A stretch of 64,000 nucleotides of DNA from a bacterium (lineage in GTDB: Bacteria; SAR324; XYD2-FULL-50-16): NCBI GenBank assembly GCA_024275165.1, contig JAJRZQ010000037.1:62001-126000 (forward strand), in the 5' to 3' direction. Below the pieces are notes generated by a model. That model had not been told where the DNA came from and did no database searches. It worked only from the letters and a program-made list of their open reading frames with translations. Within the stretch, counting starts at the first letter, position 1. Each line of letters opens with the position of its first letter. Below, one piece after another: positions 26,517 to 34,754 of the stretch. The position numbers and the translations under genes are program-made.

Positions 26517-28922
26517 ATGTTGCATAAAAAATCATTGCTGCTCATTCTACTGGCATTCATAGCCCTGTTGGGCGTTGAAAGCTGCAAAAAGAAATCGAGC
26601 GATTCAGATACAACGACAGCGACAACGACCCCAACCTACCCCACTACGGTCACAGGGGTAGCTTTGAGCAGCAAGGTCAGCGTAGTTGACCCGAAAGATT
26701 CCAAAGTTCAGGCCCAAACCTTCAATGTTGGCTTTACGGAGTTGCAGGCCGCTATTGATGTCAACGCCTTTGCCGCAGACGCGGAATACAACAAAGATCA
26801 AACCGAAATTTTCGTCCATGAAAAATCGGCAGAAGGCCTCAACACCGTCAATATGATTCTTTGTTATATGGGGCAATTAAAGTTCGCCGATGCCACCAAT
26901 AAAGAATATGGTTATGGCGCCGGAATTTACCGTGCCCAAGTCGATGAACAAAAATGCGAGTCCAAAGGCGGCGCTGAAAAAGGAAAATCCAAAGGCGGCG
27001 GCGGTGTCACCTATACTGATTGGATCGTCAAATCTCTCCGAGCGGCGGGTACAGATACCCCCCAAGAAGTAAACTTCTGGCGCGCCGACGCCCCGGGTGG
27101 TGAAGATTCTCAATACATTACCGGGAAACTTTCCATTGCCGCAGGCCCCTCTGCCACCAACCCCTTTGGCCTTTTCACCCTACAGTTTAAAGGCACAAAT
27201 GTGAACGCGGACGGTACCGAAGGTACCAGCGTCTTGATGAAGGGTTATATTACGACAAAAACCGCCAGCAATGGGGGTGTCGATATCACCTATTTCAATG
27301 AAATGGATGGCGCCCAATTTGGCTTAAGCACCCCTTTGCATGAAAAAGTAGCCTTCAACTGGACAAAAGCAGCCGGTTCAGGAACCACTACGGGCATTGA
27401 GGGCAGTCAGGCCGCTGACGGCACCTTTACCCTTAAGGAGGCCCCCTTTAATTTCGCCTTCAACGATGCCTATTTTTACCGAGAAAACCCGGATGCGACC
27501 AAGGTTTGCTTGGATCGAAACAGCTTTAACGAAATGGCTTGGGCTTACGGCATGTACGACAGCGCCGGCAAGCGGGTTTCGATCAACTCTGGATTCCCCA
27601 TCAAAGCTTCTTCAGGGGGAAAAGAGGTCAACGGCTATGTAGGTTATTGGGGGCTTTGGGTTGAAGACGGAGTGAAACTCTCTAATGGAGATACCGTGAC
27701 CAAAGTCTCTTGGGATCCCAATGTAGCAGAAGTGAACTATAAACTCTTCATTGCCAATGGGCGCTTGGAAAAGAAAACCAAGGTGACCACAACCTTAGCC
27801 GATATTGCGAATATCCCTCTTTCTGCCTATGATTTTAGCGCTGGTGGCGAAAGTCGGGTGCATTGGGACAACAGCAAATCCGTCTTTGTTAAGGACGCAA
27901 CCAGGAGTGAAAGCACCAATTGGGTTTGGAAAGACCTAGCCACTCCCGTTAATCTCACCTTTTCGTCTAACGACTTTGCCTTCTTCTTCTACTCCCAAGC
28001 CTTGGGTGGAGACGGCATGGTGAAATTGATCAACGAGGCGACCAACACCGCTCTAACCTTATCTGGAACCAGTTCGGTCATCTTTCATACCAGCGATTTG
28101 GTCTACCCTGGGGATACCACCATCCCCTCCAGCCTCGTTTGTTTTGAAAACTGCCCCGACCCCTCGAGCTTCGCAAGCGGAAGCGGTACCTTTACCACTA
28201 CTTATCCACAAACGGCGCCAACCCATACTTATACCTGGGATTCCACGACGAATATGCTGAAAACCAGCACCGGCACCGCCGTGGATGCCAGTGCCGCAAA
28301 AAGCAGTTCTTGGTCCGGCGCTTTGGTGGATAGCTCCACCGCTTCAACCTTAAAATGCCCTTGGGACAGCACACAATATTGTGGTTTCCTCGCTTGGGAG
28401 AAGGCAACGACCTTTTACACCTGGTCAACGGGACCAGAAGACTGGAACCGCTTTACGGCACTTACCGATACGGCCGGCAAAGGGGTAGCCTTTGACGAAC
28501 CCTTGATGGTCAAAGCCAAGTATGTCAATACGGCAAGCAAGTACAACGGGACCACCTTCTATTTAGAGTACGGCGGATTCGGCAACCTCTGGGGCCTGCC
28601 CACCAAATGCGTAGATCCCAGTAGCGGAAACGATACCTCTTGCAGTGAGGACGCCTTTTGGATTCCCGAAGTGATCTTGAAAAACGGAACCCAAGTCACC
28701 GATGTGGTGGATGCAACCAAAGAATATGTGGTGAAGGCCTTAGAGATGGAACAGCAAATGAAATCCGTTGCTGAATCCACCTGTACCGGAGCCGGCTTAA
28801 CCCTGAGCGCTGCTACCTTGCCTGATATCTCGGGCTGGACAGATCCCGCTTTGGGAACTGCGCCCAGCATTACCGGTGTCGCCGCCGTTGTGGGTGGAGA
28901 AATTAAAGTAGCTGGAAAGTAG
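26517..28922 (+). CDS. Large secreted lipoprotein, unknown function
   Basis: 801-aa lipoprotein: signal peptide with lipobox VESC (Cys 23), a Thr/Ser-rich spacer (SSDSDTTTATTTPTYPTT), then a long beta-rich body with many Thr, Gly, Asn and Trp and few charged residues, typical of secreted surface proteins. Scattered Cys may form disulfides. A Gly/Lys-rich loop (GGAEKGKSKGGGG) stands out near residue 155. I recognise no catalytic motif. It has a strong Shine-Dalgarno (AGGAGAG) and a rho-independent terminator, so it is a one-gene transcript and probably well expressed. It stands beside the CHAT protease gene. Confidence 0.75.
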   Translation: MLHKKSLLLILLAFIALLGVESCKKKSSDSDTTTATTTPTYPTTVTGVALSSKVSVVDPKDSKVQAQTFNVGFTELQAAIDVNAFAADAEYNKDQTEIFVHEKSAEGLNTVNMILCYMGQLKFADATNKEYGYGAGIYRAQVDEQKCESKGGAEKGKSKGGGGVTYTDWIVKSLRAAGTDTPQEVNFWRADAPGGEDSQYITGKLSIAAGPSATNPFGLFTLQFKGTNVNADGTEGTSVLMKGYITTKTASNGGVDITYFNEMDGAQFGLSTPLHEKVAFNWTKAAGSGTTTGIEGSQAADGTFTLKEAPFNFAFNDAYFYRENPDATKVCLDRNSFNEMAWAYGMYDSAGKRVSINSGFPIKASSGGKEVNGYVGYWGLWVEDGVKLSNGDTVTKVSWDPNVAEVNYKLFIANGRLEKKTKVTTTLADIANIPLSAYDFSAGGESRVHWDNSKSVFVKDATRSESTNWVWKDLATPVNLTFSSNDFAFFFYSQALGGDGMVKLINEATNTALTLSGTSSVIFHTSDLVYPGDTTIPSSLVCFENCPDPSSFASGSGTFTTTYPQTAPTHTYTWDSTTNMLKTSTGTAVDASAAKSSSWSGALVDSSTASTLKCPWDSTQYCGFLAWEKATTFYTWSTGPEDWNRFTALTDTAGKGVAFDEPLMVKAKYVNTASKYNGTTFYLEYGGFGNLWGLPTKCVDPSSGNDTSCSEDAFWIPEVILKNGTQVTDVVDATKEYVVKALEMEQQMKSVAESTCTGAGLTLSAATLPDISGWTDPALGTAPSITGVAAVVGGEIKVAGK

Positions 28923-28936
28923 TTTGAATTTCAGTT

Positions 28937-28970
28937 AAAAAAAAAGGGGGTTTCGACCTCCTTTTTTTTT
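28937..28970 (+). terminator. Rho-independent terminator after the lipoprotein gene
   Basis: A-run plus GGGGG, loop TTTCGA, then CCTCC and nine T. The A/T flanks extend the stem and the T-run gives the U-tract. It ends the 801-aa lipoprotein transcript. Confidence 0.85.
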
Positions 28971-28989
28971 GACCCTTAAAGGAGCAACC

Positions 28990-29316
28990 TTGAAAGAACG
29001 AATCTTGGTTTTAGTACTCATCGAAACCCACGGCGGGGAAACCAACAAACTGAGGAACTATGAAAAGGCTATTTTGCCGATTCTACAACGGCATGGAGGG
29101 GAGTTTATCAGCATCATGCAACCCATTATTGGTACCAGTGGGGCCGAGACCCATGTGGATGAAATGCATCTTTTATCCTTTGACCACATTGCGGGATTCG
29201 GTAATTTTCAAGCTGATCCGGAATTGGCACAACATCACCCGTTACGAGAAGAAGCGGTGAAATCCCTTCGCTTTATTCAGGGGAAGCCCTTTGATTTAAA
29301 AGAATATTTCTCTTAA
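28990..29316 (+). CDS. DUF1330-like small protein
   Basis: 108-aa cytoplasmic protein with a ferredoxin-like dimeric alpha/beta-barrel pattern, closest to DUF1330: YEKAILPILQRHGGEFIS, then MHLLSFDHIAGFGNFQADPE and a basic C-terminal helix. The function of the family is not established. Start chosen as TTG 28990, because AAAGGAG lies five bases upstream; no ATG precedes the conserved region. It lies just after the lipoprotein terminator and converges on the SPOR-like gene with a 4-bp overlap. Confidence 0.6.
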   Translation: MKERILVLVLIETHGGETNKLRNYEKAILPILQRHGGEFISIMQPIIGTSGAETHVDEMHLLSFDHIAGFGNFQADPELAQHHPLREEAVKSLRFIQGKPFDLKEYFS

Positions 29317-30176
29317 AAGCGGTTTGTTACCCAGGCCTCTTGCAGCCCTTCGGCTTCCAGCAGAGTTTGCCTTTTCTTTTCCGCCTTTAATTTACTCAAG
29401 TAAGGGCCGGCAAAAACAGCAACCGATTTGCTGTTAATCTTTTGGGGCTTTACTAAAAAAGTTGTCCCCGTATCCAGATAAAGCCCTGAGAGATAATCTC
29501 GGGCCTTTTCCGCCCGATATTTTTCTGGAAAACTACCAAAACTAACCCTCCAGCCGCCATGAGCTTTTTGTAAAAAAGCCCGGATACTCGTTTCGTTCAG
29601 GCTCTCGATGAGTTCCAGCTTGGCCTCTGCCTCTTGCAAAAAAAATGTTTCTTCGCTTAAAACTTCATAATAGGTGAGCCTTTCAACCCATTTTTTTTGC
29701 AGCGGCTTGATTCCCAACTTACTCAAAGTCTGACGAAGTTGCTTGACGCAGGTGGTTTTTAAGCAACGGCCCACTCGAATATAATATAACCTTTGTCCAG
29801 GACGAGGTCGCAAGGGTTGGGGTTTTATTTTTATAGGGGGGGGTGGCAGCAACTTTTGCAATTGCTTTACCACAGGCTTTTGGGCTGGTTCAAAATTCCA
29901 AAAATAAACCCATTGGGGTAAATTGAATTTCAAATCCCAATCTAAACCGAGGGTGAGGTCACTTAAGGTAGCAAAAGAAAAATTCTCCCACTCCAATTGT
30001 TGCGCTCGCTCGCTCAACAGGGCAAAGTTCTTTTCAAAATTCTTCCGTGGTTTTTTTGGAATGCTCTCCCAATTCATCTGGATTACCACCCCTACCAGAA
30101 CAAGGAGCAGCGTCAACCACAAAAAGGCCTTACTAAAAAAACGAGTTTTCTTTTTTTTGGATCTTGCCTGAGCCAT
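29313..30176 (-). CDS. Inner-membrane protein with C-terminal SPOR-like domain
   Basis: 287 aa. A basic N-terminus (SKKKKTR) and one membrane helix (AFLWLTLLLVLVGVVIQM) anchor it in the inner membrane with the rest in the periplasm. A Pro-rich linker (LPPPPIKIKPQPLRPRP) leads to two related beta-alpha-beta units; the last 75 residues (VSFGSFPEKYRAEKARDYL; SVAVFAGPYLSKLKAEKKR) resemble a SPOR domain, which binds denuded peptidoglycan at division sites. A role in septation is plausible but inferred. It is divergent from the gene at 30497. Confidence 0.7.
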   Translation of the reverse strand: MAQARSKKKKTRFFSKAFLWLTLLLVLVGVVIQMNWESIPKKPRKNFEKNFALLSERAQQLEWENFSFATLSDLTLGLDWDLKFNLPQWVYFWNFEPAQKPVVKQLQKLLPPPPIKIKPQPLRPRPGQRLYYIRVGRCLKTTCVKQLRQTLSKLGIKPLQKKWVERLTYYEVLSEETFFLQEAEAKLELIESLNETSIRAFLQKAHGGWRVSFGSFPEKYRAEKARDYLSGLYLDTGTTFLVKPQKINSKSVAVFAGPYLSKLKAEKKRQTLLEAEGLQEAWVTNRF

Positions 30177-30496
30177 CGCTAGAGAATCAAAAAGGCGTAA
30201 CTGTAAGGTTCAAATCGTTATAACCTCTCAGGCCCAATTCAGCAAGGTTTATTCCTAAAGGGAAAAGGCTTCTTAAAACAACTTTGAGCATGTAGAGCCT
30301 CCGCTATTAGAGCCGTCAAACCCAATCCAGGTACCTTATTCATTTAAGTTAGGGTTTTAATTCATAGCTGAAGCTTGGAACCTTACCCTTTCAAGACAAT
30401 AAAAAAAATGTAAAAATCTTGTATTCGGTTGACAGGGCTTTAGTTTTCGCCCCCCCTGCCGATAAGAAGGTAGAACCAACCTTGGAGAGTGAAACA
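30177..30496. other. Divergent intergenic region (320 bp)
   Basis: It lies between the SPOR-like gene (minus) and the two-helix membrane protein (plus). A candidate plus promoter is TTGGAA (30375-30380), 17 nt, AATAAA (30398-30403). A TTGACA at 30429-30434 has no good -10 partner. I see no RNA gene or repeat here. Confidence 0.45.
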
Positions 30497-31231
30497 ATGA
30501 AATCGACACGAGCAGCCCGACTCTTTATGTTTTCCCTGTTGCTGCTGATTGGAGGGAGCTTAGTGGGCACCTACCATTTCTTTTCCCGACTGAATGAGAA
30601 TTACATTCTCTTAAGCAGCGGGTACGAACCGGAAAAAAAGATTATTGACCCCTATAAGTACACGCAATCCAAAAAGGGGCTGATTTTCGCCCTTAGCGCG
30701 GTGGCCGCCTGCGGCAGCTTTTTTTTGATGGTTATTTTACCGGAAGAGGGCAAACAAAAACGCAAAGAAGCGGCCCCTGCCCAACCCAGCGCGGTTTTAG
30801 CGACTGAAGTCTCCGCTCCGGTGAAACCGCAGCCCGCGCTTGCAGAAGCCCCTGTCAGCCAAAAAGAAGAAGAGGTGGAACATATTGACGCTGATGCTAT
30901 CGAAGCCTTTGAAGAAGGGCTCACCGAGGTAACCGAGGGGGAAGAAGATGTTGTCTACGGCACGGCAGACATTACCACCGCGGCAATCGTTGATTTTGTG
31001 CATAAGTTTCCCGATTCGGCGTTAAAGTTTTTATACCGCAAGCAGCTTGACGGCAAACCCTTAACCACGGAAGAAGAAGAGATCTATCACTCTTGGGAAA
31101 AACGAGGCATGACCAGGGGCAAGGTCAAGGCCTACATTCTCACCATGATGGATTGGGACAATATCCCCAAAGAAGCCATGTACGATATTTGGAAAAAATT
31201 ACGGGATCACATTTACGAAAATCTTTCTTAG
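30497..31231 (+). CDS. Two-helix membrane protein, unknown function
   Basis: 244 aa. Two membrane helices (LFMFSLLLLIGGSLVGTYHF near residue 11 and LIFALSAVAACGSFFLMVIL near residue 59) are joined by a short extracytoplasmic loop. They are followed by an Ala/Pro linker, an acidic stretch (QKEEEVEHIDADAIEAFEE) and a folded helical C-terminus (SALKFLYRKQLDGKPLTTEE). The C-terminus should be cytoplasmic. I do not recognise the family. The start ATG 30497 follows GGAGAG; an in-frame start at 30419 would put 26 polar residues ahead of the first helix. It ends at a strong terminator shared with lexA. Confidence 0.6.
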   Translation: MKSTRAARLFMFSLLLLIGGSLVGTYHFFSRLNENYILLSSGYEPEKKIIDPYKYTQSKKGLIFALSAVAACGSFFLMVILPEEGKQKRKEAAPAQPSAVLATEVSAPVKPQPALAEAPVSQKEEEVEHIDADAIEAFEEGLTEVTEGEEDVVYGTADITTAAIVDFVHKFPDSALKFLYRKQLDGKPLTTEEEEIYHSWEKRGMTRGKVKAYILTMMDWDNIPKEAMYDIWKKLRDHIYENLS

Positions 31232-31233
31232 TC

Positions 31234-31266
31234 AAAAAAAAGCCGGCATCAACCGGCTTTTTTTCT
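31234..31266. terminator. Bidirectional rho-independent terminator
   Basis: A-run, GCCGG, loop CATCAA, CCGGC, T-run. The A/T flanks let it serve both the plus-strand membrane-protein gene and the convergent lexA gene. Confidence 0.9.
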
Positions 31267-31278
31267 TTTTCATCCGGC

Positions 31279-31890
31279 TCAATAACGCCGATAAACCCCA
31301 ACCACCACCCCTTGCAAGCTGACTCGTTCCGCCGCGACAATGATGGGCTCCATCGCTTGGTTTGAAGGTTGCAAGCGCACCTGAGCGCCTTCTTTAAAAA
31401 AGCGTTTTAAGGTCGCCTCTTCCCCATCGAGCAGAGCCACCACCATTTCGCCATTGTCGGCCACCTCGCGGGACTCGACAATAACATAGTCCCCGCTTTG
31501 AATGTATTCATCAATCATGGAATCGCCCTGGACCTGCAACACAAAAGAGCGGTCCGCCCGCCGCACCATGTATTCGGGAAAGGCCAAGGTCTCGTTGTCC
31601 AATTGAAAGCTAATGGGCTTGCCGGCGGCGACCTTTCCTTTCAAGGGCAGTTCAACCACCGCAATGGGGGGGGGAGCCTCGTTGTTTAAAACCCGAATCC
31701 CCCGAGAAATATTGGAGTCCAGGGCTAAAAACCCTCTTTCCTCTAGGTTTTTTAAATGCTTATGCACCCCGCCGGCGCTGGCTAAGTTGAAGTGCGCGGC
31801 AATATCTCGCACACTGGGAGGATAACTGTGATCTTGGATGTAGCTTTTAATATAGGCTAAGATCGCCTGCTGCTTTTTCGTCAGGTCCAT
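31279..31890 (-). CDS. lexA: LexA SOS repressor/self-cleaving peptidase
   Basis: 203-aa repressor of the DNA-damage response. The N-terminal winged helix-turn-helix (MDLTKKQQAILAYI; PPSVRDIAAHFNLASAGGVHKHL) binds operators. The C-terminal peptidase domain has the cleavage site KVAAGKPI (Ala-Gly), the catalytic Ser in VQGDSMIDEYI and the catalytic Lys in EEATLKRFF. The start ATG 31890 has GGAGAAGG upstream; longer frames add a non-conserved leader. It is likely autoregulated through a box overlapping its own -10 (31924-31935). It is divergent from the MoxR/VWA operon. Confidence 0.96.
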   Translation of the reverse strand: MDLTKKQQAILAYIKSYIQDHSYPPSVRDIAAHFNLASAGGVHKHLKNLEERGFLALDSNISRGIRVLNNEAPPPIAVVELPLKGKVAAGKPISFQLDNETLAFPEYMVRRADRSFVLQVQGDSMIDEYIQSGDYVIVESREVADNGEMVVALLDGEEATLKRFFKEGAQVRLQPSNQAMEPIIVAAERVSLQGVVVGVYRRY

Positions 31891-31923
31891 GCCTTCTCCA
31901 GGTGGGGATCGTTTTTGATATAT

Positions 31924-31956
31924 AAACATTTGTACTCTTTTTTTTTAAGTTGTCAA
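31924..31956 (-). promoter_or_regulatory. lexA promoter with candidate LexA operator
   Basis: On the minus strand TTGACA (31951-31956), 17 nt, ACAAAT (31928-31933). Overlapping the -10 is GTACAAATGTTT (31924-31935), which differs in one core base from the Gram-positive-type SOS box (GAAC-N4-GTTY). The position is where an autoregulatory operator should sit. Confidence 0.45.
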
Positions 31957-32036
31957 GTAAATTCTCCTCGGCCCGCTCTTGCCCATTAGGATTCAACCGC
32001 TTATAATTCAGCTATCCAACTGAGCAACAAGGGAAA

Positions 32037-33029
32037 ATGAACGAAGATATCCAAGCAATTGAAGAAAACATCGCCCACTGGCAACCTCGGCTCAATAGCC
32101 TTTTCAATTCCTTAAAAGAAGCGGTGATCGGTCAGGAAAAAATGATTGAGGGGTTGGTCATCGGGCTTATCTCAGGGGGGCACATCCTCTTAGAGGGCTT
32201 GCCGGGGCTGGCTAAGACCCGTACCGTCACCCGCTTGGCCCAATCCTTGGATTTACATTTTTCCCGCATTCAATTCACCCCCGACATGCTGCCCGCCGAC
32301 TTAGTGGGGACCCAGGTCTTTAACCCCAAAGAAGCGAGCTTTTCAGCGGAAAAGGGGCCCCTCTTTGCTCAAATCGTTTTAGCCGATGAGATCAATCGAG
32401 CCCCGGCCAAGGTGCAGGCGGCACTCTTAGAGGTCATGCAGGAAAAACAAATCACCTTAGCGAAAACCACCTACCCCTTGAAACCGCCTTTTTTTGTACT
32501 CGCCACCCAAAACCCGATTGAGCAAGAGGGCACCTACCCCCTCCCCGAAGCTCAAATCGACCGCTTCATGCTGAAGTTAAAGGTTCCCTACCCCACCAAA
32601 GCCGAAGAACGAAAAATCTTAGACTTGGTGGAAAACTTTCGCGTCCCCGAGCCGGTGCAACCCGTTTTAAACGCGAAAGAAATTTTAGAAATGGGCCGGG
32701 ATATGGATCAAATCTACTTAGACCCAAAAATCAAAGATTACATTGTTGATCTTGTCCAGGCAACGAGATCGCCCGCAAAATACGGCATGGCGCACCTCGA
32801 ATCCTTAATCGAAATCGGGGCAAGCCCTCGCGCCAGTATCACCCTCGCTATCGCGGCCCGAGCCAAAGCCTTTTTGGCGGGAAAGGGCTACATCACCCCA
32901 GAGATGGTCAAGAGCATCGCCCCGGCGGTATTGCGCCACCGGATTTTACTCAGCTACGAAGCAGAAGCAGAAGAGATGGACAGCGACGACTTGATTCGCA
33001 CCTTGCTGGCCACCGTACCCATTCCTTAA
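32037..33029 (+). CDS. MoxR-family AAA+ ATPase
   Basis: 330-aa AAA+ chaperone-like ATPase that works with VWA-domain proteins. Walker A is degenerate in the MoxR manner (EGLPGLAKTRTV), Walker B is LADEINRAP, sensor 1 is VLATQNPIEQEGTYPLPEAQ, and IDRFMLKLKVPYP follows. The start ATG 32037 has AAGGG seven bases upstream. It is the first gene of a compact unit running to about 40 kb and is almost contiguous with the DUF58 gene (1-bp gap). Confidence 0.93.
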   Translation: MNEDIQAIEENIAHWQPRLNSLFNSLKEAVIGQEKMIEGLVIGLISGGHILLEGLPGLAKTRTVTRLAQSLDLHFSRIQFTPDMLPADLVGTQVFNPKEASFSAEKGPLFAQIVLADEINRAPAKVQAALLEVMQEKQITLAKTTYPLKPPFFVLATQNPIEQEGTYPLPEAQIDRFMLKLKVPYPTKAEERKILDLVENFRVPEPVQPVLNAKEILEMGRDMDQIYLDPKIKDYIVDLVQATRSPAKYGMAHLESLIEIGASPRASITLAIAARAKAFLAGKGYITPEMVKSIAPAVLRHRILLSYEAEAEEMDSDDLIRTLLATVPIP

Positions 33030-33030
33030 G

Positions 33031-33918
33031 ATGCTCCACTCCACCCCCGAACAGGCAAGGGAACTGTTTCGCAAGATCAGAAAAATGCGTTTGCAAACCC
33101 ACAAACTTGCCACCGACCTCATGGCCGGAGAGTATCAAAGTGCTTTTAAGGGCCAGGGGATGGAGTTCGACCAGGTGCGTGAATTCGTGGTGGGGGATGA
33201 GCCAAGGCAGATCGACTGGAATGTGACCGCCCGCTTTGGCAAGCCTTTTGTCAAAAGCTTTGTGGAAGAGCGTTCCCTAACCCTGCTTTTTATGGCCGAT
33301 ACCTCTGCTTCCTTGCTCTTTGGTACTGAAGACAACGACAAACGCGGCGGCCTTGCCGAAATAGCGGCGGCCCTGGCCTTGAACGCGGCGCAAAAAAGCG
33401 ACCGCGTGGGGCTTTTGCTTTTCGGAGAGGAAGTCGAACAATACCTCCCCCCTAAAAAAGGGAACAAACAAGCCTTGCGCATCCTGCGCACCTGGCTGGC
33501 CCAGCCTCACCAGGGGCGGGGCGACCCGCGCAAAGCCCTAGCCCATGCCAATCGGGTTGTTAAGGGGCGCGCGGTTATCTTTCTCATGAGCGATTTTTTG
33601 GATTTAGATTTCCAAAGCCCCCTACAGATTCCCACCCATCGGCATGATTTTGTGGCGATTGAAGTTGTAGACCCCTTGGAAGAAGAACCCTTCAACCTCG
33701 GTCTAATCGAGCTCAAAGACCTAGAGACCGGTCACCGCCAATGGGTGGATACCGATCACCTCGGTTGGCAACAGAGCTATCGGGCCCAACGCCAAGCTTG
33801 GCGTAGCGAGTTGACGGCCTTTTTTAAAAAATACAGGATAGATCATCTGCAACTTACCCTAGGCTACCCCTTTGCCGATCCCTTGCGTCGCTTCTTGCGC
33901 CAGCGGAGGGGGCGATGA
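33031..33918 (+). CDS. DUF58 protein with VWA-like MIDAS
   Basis: 295 aa, the standard DUF58 partner of MoxR ATPases. The DUF58 core is visible in FDQVREFVVGDEPRQIDWNV and in the following segment. A VWA-like strand with MIDAS DTSAS (LLFMADTSASLLFG) follows, then AVIFLMSDFLDLDF. It is probably membrane-associated or cytoplasmic. No separate ribosome site stands out, so it is likely coupled to moxR translation. It overlaps the next gene by ATGA. Confidence 0.88.
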   Translation: MLHSTPEQARELFRKIRKMRLQTHKLATDLMAGEYQSAFKGQGMEFDQVREFVVGDEPRQIDWNVTARFGKPFVKSFVEERSLTLLFMADTSASLLFGTEDNDKRGGLAEIAAALALNAAQKSDRVGLLLFGEEVEQYLPPKKGNKQALRILRTWLAQPHQGRGDPRKALAHANRVVKGRAVIFLMSDFLDLDFQSPLQIPTHRHDFVAIEVVDPLEEEPFNLGLIELKDLETGHRQWVDTDHLGWQQSYRAQRQAWRSELTAFFKKYRIDHLQLTLGYPFADPLRRFLRQRRGR

Positions 33919-34754
33919 AAATCATGGGTTTGCTGCTTTGTTTTTTTCTGCCAAGCCTCGCTGGAGCGGCAAGCCTAAATTGGGTTGCCCCCGCGCGAAC
34001 CGCTCAGGTGGGCCAGCCTTTGAACCTGACTTTAGAGCTGCTGCGCCCTGAGGGCGCAAGCGCCCTCCCCCCTCTTTTGACCGAGCGACAGCTCGCGGGG
34101 CGTTTTTTACTGCTCTCTTCAGGGCAAAAACCCACAAAAAAAATAGGCTCCGAAGAATCCCTCCAGGTGGAGTATCGCCTGCTGCCTTTAAAAGAAGGGG
34201 CACAAATCCTACCGAGCCTCAACAGCGCTTGGGGGAAAACCGATCCTCTAAAGCTAAAAGTAGCCCCGGGCAAGCTCCCCCAACCCCAAAAACCTCAGCC
34301 CCTCTCTGCCCCCTGGTCGCCCTGGCCCCTGCTGGGGGCCTTGCTGTTGTTTTTGGGTTTTGCTTTTTGGCGGCTCCGCCCCGGCAAAAAACTTGCAACG
34401 CTACCCCCCCGTCTAAGCCCGCTAGAGCAACTTCAAGCTGATTTAGAACAACTGCGCTCGCAACTCCCCCAGGCCAGCGGGGAATGGATCGTGCGGCGCC
34501 TCTCTTGGATTTTGCGCCAATATTTAACGGAGATAAAAAACATCCCCGCCTTGGCTCACAGCACAGAGGAGTTTTTAAACTCCATTCAAACCCTGCCGAG
34601 CCTTACCACAGAACAACTCGGGTTGCTTGCTGGGTTTTTCAGCTTCGCGGATCAGGTTAAATTCGCCAAAACCCAACCCGATCCCGGCCAAACCCAAGAA
34701 GCCTTCAACACAATCCGGCGTTTTATTACGCCTCAGGAGGCCCATGGAATTTGA
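33915..34754 (+). CDS. Single-pass membrane protein of the Bat operon
   Basis: 279 aa. A signal peptide (ends SLAGA) and a periplasmic beta-rich segment with RPEGASALPP and VEYRLLPLKEGAQILP come first. A membrane helix (WPLLGALLLFLGFAFWRL) follows near residue 138, then a cytoplasmic helical tail (VRRLSWILRQYLTEIKNIP). This layout (beta domain, helix, small helical tail) is that of BatD/DUF4381-type proteins that sit between DUF58 and VWA genes. ATGA overlaps the DUF58 stop; a second ATG at 33924 is an alternative start. It overlaps the next gene by 11 bp. Confidence 0.7.
   Translation: MKIMGLLLCFFLPSLAGAASLNWVAPARTAQVGQPLNLTLELLRPEGASALPPLLTERQLAGRFLLLSSGQKPTKKIGSEESLQVEYRLLPLKEGAQILPSLNSAWGKTDPLKLKVAPGKLPQPQKPQPLSAPWSPWPLLGALLLFLGFAFWRLRPGKKLATLPPRLSPLEQLQADLEQLRSQLPQASGEWIVRRLSWILRQYLTEIKNIPALAHSTEEFLNSIQTLPSLTTEQLGLLAGFFSFADQVKFAKTQPDPGQTQEAFNTIRRFITPQEAHGI

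Noticed and set aside
30200-30225. GGTTCAAATC resembling a tRNA T-loop
   Set aside because: The flanking bases do not form a 5-bp T-stem, and no acceptor, D or anticodon arm can be drawn around it.
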